The position numbers and the translations under genes are program-made. A stretch of DNA of 64,000 bases from Blautia wexlerae DSM 19850. Its GTDB lineage: Bacteria; Bacillota; Clostridia; Lachnospirales; Lachnospiraceae. The stretch lies in NCBI RefSeq assembly GCF_025148125.1, contig NZ_CP102267.1:3916501-3980500 (forward strand). The letters run 5' to 3'. Positions 9,675-17,539 of the stretch are shown here, piece after piece (the stretch's first letter is position 1; the number at the start of each line of letters is the position of its first letter). Under the pieces are notes generated by a model. The model ran no database searches, was not told where the DNA came from, and saw only the letters and a program-made list of their open reading frames with translations.

Positions 9675-9967
9675 ATTCATCTCCTGTTCCCGGAAAGCAT
9701 TCTGCCGGTCCATGCAGCAGAACCTCTCCGTCTTTTCATGTTTTTATATTATGTTTTTAATATGTACCAAAAACTCAATACTATTCTGGAAAAAATTTAC
9801 TTTTCATGCTATGATTTAAATAACACAAAACAGATTACTCCGTACATATATACTCCTACAATCTAGCGTACCGACAAATTGCTATAGCAGGATTTCACTC
9901 ATTAATGAGATGGATTGACTGCAGTATTTTACGGAATATCTATAACTCATATTTACAGGGGGTTATC

Positions 9968-11227
9968 ATGAAAAGAAAAAGGAACCATTCACTTCGCAGC
10001 TCTGTTTTCATATTTCTGGCTGCACTTTTCCTGCTGTTTACCTGCAGTGTTTCTACTATCTATGCATCCACACTTCAGAAACCTGATATCGCAGCATCGG
10101 GAAAATTTGTAAAAGACGGCGATTACTGGATTTACCGCTATGATGATAAAACCATCGCCAAAAATGTATTTCTGAAAATTGACAAAAAGACCTATTATTT
10201 TAACAAACTCGGACACCGCTGGTGCAGCTGGCATACGATCAAAGGCAAAAATTATTATTTCGGAACCAGATCTCAGGGATATCTGATAAAGAATTCTCTT
10301 ATCAAATATAAAGGAAATTATTACTATGTCGGTAAAGACGGTGCCATGGTTACCGGATGGTACACTGACAAATCCGGAAAGAAATACTATTTCGGCAAAG
10401 ACGGAAAAGCAGTTACAGGAAAACACAAAATCAAGGGAACTTACTATTACTTTAACCAGAATGGTACTGTCACCCACACCGGATTAAATTATTTCCTTTC
10501 CTCTGACTGTGCACTTCTCATGAATGCAGATACCGGTCAGATTATTTATGGCAAAAATGAAAATGTTGCTCATGCCAACGCCAGCACAACCAAGATTATG
10601 ACCTGTATCCTTGCACTTGAAAACTGCAAATTAAACGAAAAAGTAAAGTTCTCCCCTTACGCAGCATCTATTGAACCCAGCAAGCTTTATGCAAATACAG
10701 GAGAAATATTTTATCTGAAAGATCTGCTTTATTCCCTGATGCTTCCCTCCCACAACGACACCGCAGTTGCCATTGCCGAACACGTCAGCGGTTCCACTGC
10801 AAAGTTTGTTAAATTAATGAATAAAAAAGCAGCAGAGATCGGATGTACGAATACACATTTCGCAACCCCAAATGGTCTGGATGCAGGGTATAACCATTAC
10901 ACAACAGCTTCTGACCTGGCAAAAATTGCCCAGTACGCAATCAAAAAGCCTATGTTCCGCAAACTGGTGAGCACCGGCTATTATTCTTTCTCTAATCTCA
11001 ACACCGGCAGAAGCTATTCTATCGGCACCACCAACGCCCTGCTCGGCAATGTTCCGGGAGTTCAGGGTATGAAAACAGGCTATACCAACAAAGCAGGCTA
11101 TTGTTTTGTCGGACTTTCTTATTCCGCAAGGGGAAACACCTATATTTCTGTTGTCCTGGGTGCAGATTCATCTTCTGCCCGCTGGCAGGATTCCAGAACA
11201 TTGCTGACTTACGCATATAATCATTGA
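9968..11227 (+). CDS. D-alanyl-D-alanine carboxypeptidase (DacA/PBP5-like, S11) with wall-binding repeats
   Basis: A secreted penicillin-binding protein that trims the terminal D-Ala of peptidoglycan stem peptides. Residues 1-33 are a signal peptide. Residues ~45-172 hold about five aromatic-rich repeats of the choline/glucan-binding (CW_binding_1) type, with units such as KNYYFGTRSQGYL and KKYYFGKDGKAVTG. Residues ~175-415 are a peptidase S11 domain with all active-site motifs: S206-T-T-K209, S262-H-N264 and K370-T-G372. The order, repeats before the catalytic domain, is less usual. ATG 9968 follows AGGGGG; the frame also opens upstream at 9905. The product probably docks on the wall and controls crosslinking. 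It is single-gene, with its terminator shared with dapB. Confidence 0.92.
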   Translation: MKRKRNHSLRSSVFIFLAALFLLFTCSVSTIYASTLQKPDIAASGKFVKDGDYWIYRYDDKTIAKNVFLKIDKKTYYFNKLGHRWCSWHTIKGKNYYFGTRSQGYLIKNSLIKYKGNYYYVGKDGAMVTGWYTDKSGKKYYFGKDGKAVTGKHKIKGTYYYFNQNGTVTHTGLNYFLSSDCALLMNADTGQIIYGKNENVAHANASTTKIMTCILALENCKLNEKVKFSPYAASIEPSKLYANTGEIFYLKDLLYSLMLPSHNDTAVAIAEHVSGSTAKFVKLMNKKAAEIGCTNTHFATPNGLDAGYNHYTTASDLAKIAQYAIKKPMFRKLVSTGYYSFSNLNTGRSYSIGTTNALLGNVPGVQGMKTGYTNKAGYCFVGLSYSARGNTYISVVLGADSSSARWQDSRTLLTYAYNH

Positions 11228-11265
11228 TCAGAATTATTATAGCAGCATACAGGCCAATATTACAA

Positions 11266-11306
11266 AAAAGGAAAGTGTTCTGAAACATCAGATACACTTT
11301 CCTTTT
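11266..11306. terminator. Bidirectional intrinsic terminator between the DacA-like gene and dapB
   Basis: Perfect 13-bp stem AAAAGGAAAGTGT (11266-11278) / ACACTTTCCTTTT (11294-11306) between convergent genes. Confidence 0.9.
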
Positions 11307-11374
11307 ATATATTTTATTTCACTGCTATAAAGATACTGAAAATTACCAGTTATCAATTTTTACTGCATTCCTGA

Positions 11375-12136
11375 TTATTTTGCACTGATAACATCGCTCA
11401 TATCATATCTTCCTGCCGGTTTGCCTGCAAGGAATTTCGCAGCTTCAACAGCACCCTTTCCAAATACAGCTTTGGAATATGCAGTATGCTTAAATTCAAT
11501 CACTTCATCCGGACCTGCGAAGATCACTTCGTGTTCTCCTACGATTGTTCCACCGCGGACTGCTGAGATACCGATTTCCTTATCATCCCGCATCTCACGT
11601 CTCTGGCTGCGGTCATAGATATAATGATACTGGTTATCCATTGCCTCATTAATGCTGTCAGCCAGTGCAAGTGCTGTTCCGCTTGGTGCATCCAGTTTCA
11701 GTCTGTGATGCTTCTCAACAATCTCCATGTCAAATCCTGCTGTTGCCAGAACCTTTGCCGCATCCTGAAGCAGTTTCATCAGAGTATTGATTCCAAGAGA
11801 CATATTTGCAGATTTCAGAACTGCGACATTCTTAGATGTCTCTTCCACCTTTGCGAGCTGCTCCTCGCTTAAACCGGTTGTACATAATACAATCGGGAGT
11901 TTGCGTTTCTCACAGTAAGCCAGAAGTGCATCTGTTGCTTTTGCAGAAGAGAAGTCGATAAGGGCATCTGCCTCTACCTGACATTCTTCCATATTTGTAT
12001 ATACAGGGTAGCTGTTCTTTCCCTGATCTGCCACATCAATACCTGCTACGATCTCAGCATCCGGATCCTTCTCCACAAGTCCGGAGATTACCTGACCCAT
12101 GTGACCGTTACAGCCATGCATAATAATCTTTACCAT
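11375..12136 (-). CDS. dapB: 4-hydroxy-tetrahydrodipicolinate reductase
   Basis: Second committed step of the diaminopimelate/lysine pathway: reduction of the DapA product with NAD(P)H. 253 residues. N-terminal Rossmann fold with GCNGHMGQ at about 7-14; catalytic and binding motif EKHHRLKLDAPSGTA with the His pair and Lys; C-terminal SAVRGGTIVGEHEV and FGKGAVEAAKFL. ATG 12136 follows GAGAGG; the longer frame to 12187 lacks a ribosome site. dapA lies 65 bases upstream on the same strand, so the two are almost certainly cotranscribed. Confidence 0.97.
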   Translation of the reverse strand: MVKIIMHGCNGHMGQVISGLVEKDPDAEIVAGIDVADQGKNSYPVYTNMEECQVEADALIDFSSAKATDALLAYCEKRKLPIVLCTTGLSEEQLAKVEETSKNVAVLKSANMSLGINTLMKLLQDAAKVLATAGFDMEIVEKHHRLKLDAPSGTALALADSINEAMDNQYHYIYDRSQRREMRDDKEIGISAVRGGTIVGEHEVIFAGPDEVIEFKHTAYSKAVFGKGAVEAAKFLAGKPAGRYDMSDVISAK

Positions 12137-12201
12137 TTGTCTATTCCTCTCAATTCCAGTATATCGGCAAGTTGATTTTCCGAACAATCCTGCGATTATA
12201 T

Positions 12202-13095
12202 TTATGCAAGTTTTATTCCGAAATTCTTCAGTTCTTCAGCAAGTTTTGCCTTGTTTGCATCTTCCATCTCGGATAATGGCATACGAAGTGGCCCCACTTC
12301 TTTACCCATCAGATTCAGGGCTGCTTTCACCGGAATCGGGTTTACTTCACTGAACAATGCATGAATTAACGGGATTGCCTTTAACTGGATTTCTGCTGCA
12401 CCCTTTGTATCTCCTTCAAGGAATTTCATAACCATATCATGTGTTTCCTTAGGAGCTACATTAGAAAGTACGGAAATTACTCCAAGTCCGCCAAGTGAAA
12501 GGATCGGAAGTACCTGATCATCATTTCCGGAGTAGAGTTCAATGCAGCCATCAGCCATGGACATCATGGTTGCAATCTGTGAAAGATCTCCGCTTGCTGC
12601 TTTGATACCAACAATATTCTTAACATTTTTAGCCAGAGCTACTGCTGTTGCAGGCTGAATGTTACAACCTGTACGGCTCGGAACATTGTACATAATGATC
12701 GGTGTTTCCGGAACTGCCTCTGCAATAGCTGTATAATGAGCGATCAGTCCTTTCTGAGTCGCCTTGTTATAATATGGAGTCACTATAAGAAGTGCATCTG
12801 CACCGTAAGAAGCAGCCTCCTTTGACATCATAATTGCAGTTTCCGTACAGTTGGAACCTGTACCTGCGATAACCGGAACACGTTTGTTTACCTTGTCGAT
12901 TGCAAACTTAATTGTCTTAAGATGCTCTCCATGCGTCATCGTTGATGATTCTCCTGTTGTTCCGCAGATAATGATCGCATCTGTACTGTTTGCAATCTGA
13001 TACTCCAGAAGTTCCTCCAGTTTATCATAATTAACCTTGCCATCTTCATACATAGGGGTTACGATTGCAACACCTGCACCTTTAAAAATTGCCAT
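12202..13095 (-). CDS. dapA: 4-hydroxy-tetrahydrodipicolinate synthase
   Basis: Condenses pyruvate and aspartate semialdehyde, the entry reaction to diaminopimelate and lysine. 297 residues, a (beta/alpha)8 class I aldolase. Visible motifs are GTTGESSTM near residue 45, YNVPSRTG with the catalytic Tyr, and the Schiff-base Lys in GIKAASGD. ATG 13095 is preceded by AGGAGG. It lies between a cobO-like gene and dapB, all on the minus strand, so the three may form one transcript. Confidence 0.98.
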   Translation of the reverse strand: MAIFKGAGVAIVTPMYEDGKVNYDKLEELLEYQIANSTDAIIICGTTGESSTMTHGEHLKTIKFAIDKVNKRVPVIAGTGSNCTETAIMMSKEAASYGADALLIVTPYYNKATQKGLIAHYTAIAEAVPETPIIMYNVPSRTGCNIQPATAVALAKNVKNIVGIKAASGDLSQIATMMSMADGCIELYSGNDDQVLPILSLGGLGVISVLSNVAPKETHDMVMKFLEGDTKGAAEIQLKAIPLIHALFSEVNPIPVKAALNLMGKEVGPLRMPLSEMEDANKAKLAEELKNFGIKLA

Positions 13096-13174
13096 TTGCC
13101 TTCCTCCTTTATTCTTCTGTAATTTCCATACAGATTACTGTCCATTCATAAACAATAATCAGGTTTTATACACC

Positions 13175-13666
13175 TTATACAATCTCTGTTGTCAGTGTAG
13201 TTATGCTGTCTGCATATTTACGCAGGCTGTCCGGTAACGTCCGTCCCGTAAGCAAAATATGCATACTCTCGTCCTTCATCTTCAGGATATCACCGATTGC
13301 CTCTGCAGTGGTGATCCCGTAATCCGGAAGTGCAAGAATCTCATCCAGGAGCAGAAAATCGCATTCCTGCGTTGCGATCACTTTGCGCGCAAAATTCAAA
13401 GCATTAAGAATATTGGTTTTCTCCTCTGCCTTCTCCTGCTCATTCAGCTCCTCATATCCTTCATCATGCTTCTCAAAACGAAATATCTTAATATCCAGAT
13501 TATCCAGTTCCGCCAGAAAATCCAGTTCCCTGCGCTCTCTTCCTTTCAGAAACTGAATAATAATGACGCTTTTACCCTGTGCGGAAGCTCTCAGACACTG
13601 ACCGATCGCCAGAGTTGTCTTTCCCTTTCCCCCGCCACAGTAAACCTCTGTAAATTCTTTTTCCAT
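13175..13666 (-). CDS. CobA/CobO/BtuR-type corrinoid adenosyltransferase family P-loop protein
   Basis: 163 residues. The P-loop GGGKGKTT is at residues 11-18, and IIIQFLKGRE and DFLLLDEILALPDYG follow in family order. Family members transfer adenosyl from ATP to cob(I)alamin. The frame can be opened nine bases upstream at a TTG, but that lies too close to the GAGG; ATG 13666 has proper spacing. No other cobalamin gene is nearby, so it may salvage corrinoids or serve a different P-loop role. The dapA stop-to-start order suggests shared transcription with the dap genes. Confidence 0.85.
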   Translation of the reverse strand: MEKEFTEVYCGGGKGKTTLAIGQCLRASAQGKSVIIIQFLKGRERRELDFLAELDNLDIKIFRFEKHDEGYEELNEQEKAEEKTNILNALNFARKVIATQECDFLLLDEILALPDYGITTAEAIGDILKMKDESMHILLTGRTLPDSLRKYADSITTLTTEIV

Positions 13667-13898
13667 AACAAACAATTCCTCTTATCGTTATTGAAATTGT
13701 ACCTTCTTCTCTGTGTCATTACAGACATGATAAACAGCAGTCTGTTTTCGACTTCTGCGATGAGCTTCCGGCATATTCACGCCGGAATGCTTCGTGGAAC
13801 AGCAGGCTGCCATAGTTATCTGAATACGCTTATATTACCGCAGTTTATGAAGAATTGCAAGTGTTACTGTTTACAGTAATCGTTACTGTTCACTCCGT
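13667..13898. other. Non-coding gap with palindrome and extra F1 ends
   Basis: No gene seen. Contains a TTCCGGC / GCCGGAA hairpin (about 13776-13797) and two incomplete F1 ends (GTTACTGTTTACAGTAAT at about 13863 and GTTACTGTTCACTCC at about 13882) directly before the complete variant element, suggesting repeated insertion or end duplication. Confidence 0.5.
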
Positions 13899-14096
13899 GT
13901 TACTGTTCACTCCGTTCTCAGCAACACGCTTCGCGATGCAAAAAATATGAACCTCCTTGCGCAAAGCCCAAGGAGTATCGTTTGCTTTGCAAACTCAATT
14001 TATGCTAATCGCATAAATTCGCGCGGTATGTCTCGGGTTTTCTGTGACCTTTGCTCACAAAAAACACCTCGCGGGATATCACCAGTGAACAGTAAC
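13899..14096. repeat. F1 element, type B variant (198 bp)
   Basis: Same 12-bp terminal repeats as type A (13899-13910 and 14085-14096), but the interior differs. It has an ACACGCTTCGCGATGC segment, a CTCCTTGCG...CAAGGAG stem, and ATTTATGC...GCATAAAT followed by CGCGCGGTATGTCTCGGG, with a TTTTCTGTGA / TCACAAAAAA stem. ACACCTCGCGGGATA and TATGTCTCGGG are shared with type A. A second type B copy is at 56395-56539. Confidence 0.85.
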
Positions 14097-14153
14097 CACT
14101 CCGTTCACAGTAACGTGTCCAAAATTCATTCCAAATTGCCTGCGGCAATGGAA
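14091..14153. repeat. Truncated F1 type A fragment abutting the SSB-like stop codon
   Basis: Begins inside the right terminal repeat of the preceding type B copy, runs through CTCCGTTCACAGTAACGTG and the GCCTGCGGCAATGGAATT stem, and stops exactly at the TAA of the next gene. It is half of the 143-bp element. Confidence 0.75.
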
Positions 14154-14780
14154 TTATTCCATATATTCCAGCTTGCTTACAGATACTTCATACGCAACTC
14201 TCTTCTCTGTTTCATTTTCCCCGATCCGTTTCATATATTCTCTGCTCTGGATACGTCCCCAGATCAGGACATGACCGCCAACTTCAAACGCAGATGCATA
14301 GCGGGCATTTCTGCCCCAGCAGATGCATGGTATGTAATCTGATTTTCCATACGGACGATTTACTGCCAACAGCACATCCGCAATTTCTCTTCCAAGAGGA
14401 GTTTTACGGTACACCGGAGGCTTACAGATATATCCGTCCAGAAAAATCTGATTTACCGGAACTGTTTCATCCTCTTCTTCCACAAACTTCAGTTCTCTGC
14501 TGAATACTGAAAGCACGAGACGGTTGTGCTTCTCCTCATGGCGGTTATATGAGCGGAACTGTCCATGGATTTCCACATATTCTCCGATATAATCCTGCGT
14601 TACATCCACCAACCGTTCAGAAACCATCACCGGAATCCTGTCTTCCGAATCACTGAGCCTTTTGACCAGCAGCTCAGTCATATAGAAGCCTTCTCCAAAG
14701 ACCTGATGACTGAATGTAAAGCCTGCTGCAATTTTGCCCATCATAGATACCTGATTGTTTTCAATAATTTTATCTGCCAT
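14154..14780 (-). CDS. Single-stranded DNA-binding-like protein with two OB-type domains
   Basis: 208 residues. The N-terminal half (about 8-100) and the C-terminal half (about 108-205) each look like an OB-fold strand set: GKIAAGFTFSHQVFGEGFY then VEIHGQFRSYNR, and LDGYICKPPVYRKTPLGREIADVLLAVNR then VLIWGRIQSREY. The second half matches SSB family motifs best (T.-.G..I....LAVNR). It lacks the acidic C-terminal tip of housekeeping SSB, so it is a paralogue, perhaps in repair or recombination. ATG 14780 follows GGAAGGAG. F1 sequence starts immediately after the stop codon. Confidence 0.75.
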   Translation of the reverse strand: MADKIIENNQVSMMGKIAAGFTFSHQVFGEGFYMTELLVKRLSDSEDRIPVMVSERLVDVTQDYIGEYVEIHGQFRSYNRHEEKHNRLVLSVFSRELKFVEEEDETVPVNQIFLDGYICKPPVYRKTPLGREIADVLLAVNRPYGKSDYIPCICWGRNARYASAFEVGGHVLIWGRIQSREYMKRIGENETEKRVAYEVSVSKLEYME

Positions 14781-15202
14781 AATGTGGTTCTCCTTCCCTG
14801 TAGAGCACCTATGTCAGAATCCCTGCCTGCAATGCAGACCGTAAATCGTCTCTGCTTTTTCAGCGATCCCGCATATGCTCCTCTGTACCTTGTATTGTTC
14901 TTTATAAGGTTATGTACAGGCATTCTCATTTAGAACCAGAATCTGCAAAAATAAAAAAAATTATTTTAACACCTTGTAATCTGGCGAAAATGTGGTAAAC
15001 TGAAAATTCGGGTAACTTATTGAAAAAAACACATAATAATAGGAACAAATTCATCTGCAAGATTATATCGTGCTTGAAAAATGCTTTTGCAGCAAAATAA
15101 TCCTGCTGATAACACATGAATATTAACAATTCCGGTAACTGTTCAGCCAGTGTGCCGAACAGTTACCCATTCAAAGCTTAAAGAGGAAAGGAAAATCATT
15201 TT
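14781..15202. other. Divergent intergenic region upstream of the SSB-like gene and bipA
   Basis: About 420 bases, no gene seen. A weak plus-strand promoter candidate for bipA is TTGTAA at about 14985 with TAAACT 16 bases later. A stable leader hairpin at 15134-15167 is listed separately. Confidence 0.4.
15134..15167 (+). promoter_or_regulatory. Leader hairpin upstream of bipA
   Basis: Perfect 11-bp stem GGTAACTGTTC / GAACAGTTACC around a 12-base loop, ending 36 bases before the bipA ATG. There is no T-run, so it is not an intrinsic terminator. It resembles but is not identical to the F1 end (GTTACTGTTC). Confidence 0.5.
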
Positions 15203-17035
15203 ATGAGAACAAAACGTGAAGATGTCCGTAACGTAGCCATTATCGCCCACGTTGACCATGGTAAAACAACTCTGGTTGACCAGCTTCTGAAACAGAGCGG
15301 TGTATTCCGCGAAAATCAGGAAGTTCAGGAACGTGTCATGGACTCCAATGATATTGAGCGTGAGCGTGGTATCACTATTTTATCCAAGAATACAGCTATT
15401 CATTACAAAGATACAAAGATCAATATCATCGACACACCAGGACATGCTGATTTCGGCGGCGAAGTAGAACGTGTACTTAAAATGGTAGACGGTGTTATTC
15501 TTCTCGTTGACGCTTTCGAAGGTGCTATGCCTCAGACTAAATTCGTTCTTAAGAAAGCCCTTGAACTTGATCTCCATGTAATCGTATGTATCAACAAGAT
15601 TGACCGTCCGGAAGCTCGTCCTGACGAAGTTGTAGATGAAGTTCTGGAACTTCTTATGGATCTTGGTGCTTCTGACGAGCAGCTTGACTGCCCGTTCCTG
15701 TATGCTTCTGCAAAAGCAGGACATGCTGTGATTGACTTAAACGATACTCCTAAGGATATGGCTCCTCTGTTTGACGCTATTCTGAAATATATCCCTGCTC
15801 CGGAGGGAGATCCTGATGCAGATACTCAGGTTCTGATCAGCACCATTGACTACAACGAATATGTGGGACGTATCGGTGTAGGTAAAGTTGAGAATGGTAA
15901 GATTGCCGTTAATCAGGAGCTGACTCTGTTAAACCATCATGATCTGGACAAACGTAAGAAAGTTAAAATCAGCAAGCTCTATGAGTTTGACGGTCTGAAT
16001 AAGGTTGAAGTAAAGGAAGCTACTATTGGTTCCATCGTTGCTATTTCCGGTATCGCAGACATCCATATCGGTGATACTCTCTGCGGCGGAGAAAACCCGG
16101 AGGCAATTCCTTTCCAGAAGATTTCCGAGCCTACCATTGCCATGAACTTCATCGTAAATGACAGTCCGCTGGCAGGCCAGGAAGGTAAATACATCACATC
16201 CCGTCATCTTCGTGACCGTCTCTACCGTGAGCTGAATACAGATGTCAGCCTTCGTGTAGAAGATACTGAAACAACAGAAGCCTTTAAGGTTTCCGGACGT
16301 GGAGAACTTCATCTGTCTGTCCTGATCGAGAACATGAGACGTGAAGGTTATGAATTCGCAGTAAGTAAACCGGAGGTTCTGTACAAAACAGACGAGCGCG
16401 GAAAGAAACTTGAACCTATGGAAATCGCTTATGTAGATGTTCCGGAAGAATTTTCCGGTACTGTAATCCAGAAGCTGAGCGAACGTAAAGGTGAGCTGCA
16501 GGGTATGAGTACTGCCAGTGACGGTACTGTCCGTCTGGAATTCCACATTCCTTCCCGTGGACTGATCGGATTCCGCGGTGAGTTCCTTACTTCCACCAAG
16601 GGTACCGGCATCATCAATACTATGTTTGACGGATATGCTCCTTACAAGGGAGATTTCCAGTACAGAAAACAGGGATCTCTGATCGCTTTCGAGGCTGGTG
16701 AAGCTGTTACTTATGGTCTGTTCGCAGCCCAGGAGCGTGGTACTCTGTTTATCGGACCTGGTGCAAAGGTTTACAGCGGTATGGTTATCGGACAGAATGG
16801 TAAAGCCGAAGATATCGAGCTGAACGTATGCAAGACAAAACATCTGACTAACACACGTTCTTCTTCCGCTGATGATGCACTGAAATTAACTCCACCAAGA
16901 GTTCTCAGCCTGGAACAGGCCATCGATTTCATCGACCAGGATGAACTCCTTGAGGTTACACCGGAGTCTCTCCGTATCCGTAAGAGACTGCTGGATTCCA
17001 GAGAACGTAAGAGAGCCGCTTTCAGAAAAGCCTGA
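15203..17035 (+). CDS. typA: Ribosome-associated translational GTPase BipA/TypA
   Basis: EF-G-like GTPase that acts on the ribosome in stress adaptation and 50S maturation. 610 residues, normal length. G1 AHVDHGKTT at 15-23; G2 RERGITI; G3 [16 protein letters not shown]4 [10 protein letters not shown]; then domains II, III and V and the TypA-specific C-terminus ([34 protein letters not shown] in segments). ATG 15203 follows AAAGAGGAAAGG. Monocistronic, with a strong terminator. Confidence 0.99.
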   Translation: MRTKREDVRNVAIIAHVDHGKTTLVDQLLKQSGVFRENQEVQERVMDSNDIERERGITILSKNTAIHYKDTKINIIDTPGHADFGGEVERVLKMVDGVILLVDAFEGAMPQTKFVLKKALELDLHVIVCINKIDRPEARPDEVVDEVLELLMDLGASDEQLDCPFLYASAKAGHAVIDLNDTPKDMAPLFDAILKYIPAPEGDPDADTQVLISTIDYNEYVGRIGVGKVENGKIAVNQELTLLNHHDLDKRKKVKISKLYEFDGLNKVEVKEATIGSIVAISGIADIHIGDTLCGGENPEAIPFQKISEPTIAMNFIVNDSPLAGQEGKYITSRHLRDRLYRELNTDVSLRVEDTETTEAFKVSGRGELHLSVLIENMRREGYEFAVSKPEVLYKTDERGKKLEPMEIAYVDVPEEFSGTVIQKLSERKGELQGMSTASDGTVRLEFHIPSRGLIGFRGEFLTSTKGTGIINTMFDGYAPYKGDFQYRKQGSLIAFEAGEAVTYGLFAAQERGTLFIGPGAKVYSGMVIGQNGKAEDIELNVCKTKHLTNTRSSSADDALKLTPPRVLSLEQAIDFIDQDELLEVTPESLRIRKRLLDSRERKRAAFRKA

Positions 17036-17050
17036 AACAAATAGAAATTT

Positions 17051-17095
17051 AAGAAAAATTAAGCCCCGCAGATTTTGCGGGGCTTAATTTTTCTT
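17051..17095 (+). terminator. Strong intrinsic terminator of bipA
   Basis: A 20-bp uninterrupted stem from AAGAAAAATTAAGCCCCGCA around a 4-base loop, ending in TTTTTCTT. Confidence 0.95.
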
Positions 17096-17100
17096 AATCA

Positions 17101-17126
17101 TTACTGTTCACTCCGTTCACAGTAAC
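17101..17126. repeat. Solo F1 end hairpin
   Basis: TTACTGTTCA CTCCGTTCAC AGTAAC is the left-end palindrome of the F1 element alone, six bases after the bipA terminator. The rest of the element is missing. Confidence 0.75.
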
Positions 17127-17238
17127 TCTTAATCTCCTGCAAACATATGGAAAAACATAAATCCTTCTACAAATTATATTGTTATATTTTCACGAAATTC
17201 CTAGTTAGTATTTGTTAACTTTTTCATATGCTATGTAA

Positions 17239-17267
17239 TTGACAAATGATTAACAAAGTCATATAAT
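17239..17267 (+). promoter_or_regulatory. Consensus sigma-A promoter for adhE
   Basis: TTGACA (17239-17244), a 17-base spacer and TATAAT (17262-17267), a perfect match to both boxes. Predicted start near 17274, giving a ~265-base leader before adhE. Confidence 0.85.
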
Positions 17268-17280
17268 AGCATCATCGAGG

Positions 17281-17298
17281 TTGTTAATTTATTAACGT
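17281..17298 (+). promoter_or_regulatory. Rex-like operator in the adhE promoter
   Basis: TTGTTAATTTATTAACGT matches the Rex consensus TTGTTAANNNNTTAACAA at all but the last two bases. It sits just past the predicted start, where a bound repressor blocks transcription. Half sites TTTGTTAAC (about 17212) and TTAACAAA (about 17250, inside the spacer) lie nearby. Rex senses NADH/NAD+ and controls adhE in many Firmicutes; regulation here is inference. Confidence 0.7.
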
Positions 17299-17539
17299 TA
17301 TTTTTTTAACTTTCTCTCAGTTGCCAACAGAACATATATTGTTAAATTTTTCTCATATATTCTGACAATTGATATTTTATTCACATTATTTACGTGATTA
17401 TGCACAATTTTCACCATAATATTTCGTTATGCTCATATCAATGTTACTGTTGACCGAATAATCAGTTTATTTATATAATAAAAACATAACAGGTCACGGT
17501 AAATACTTTTAACGAAAACACAAACAGGAGGATTCCCAA

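Noticed and set aside
9277..9819. 180-codon plus-strand frame opposite the lipoprotein gene
   Set aside because: Low-complexity mirror of the Asn/Asp-rich sequence; no ribosome site.
15929..16843. 304-codon minus-strand frame inside bipA
   Set aside because: Antisense shadow of a fully conserved GTPase gene.
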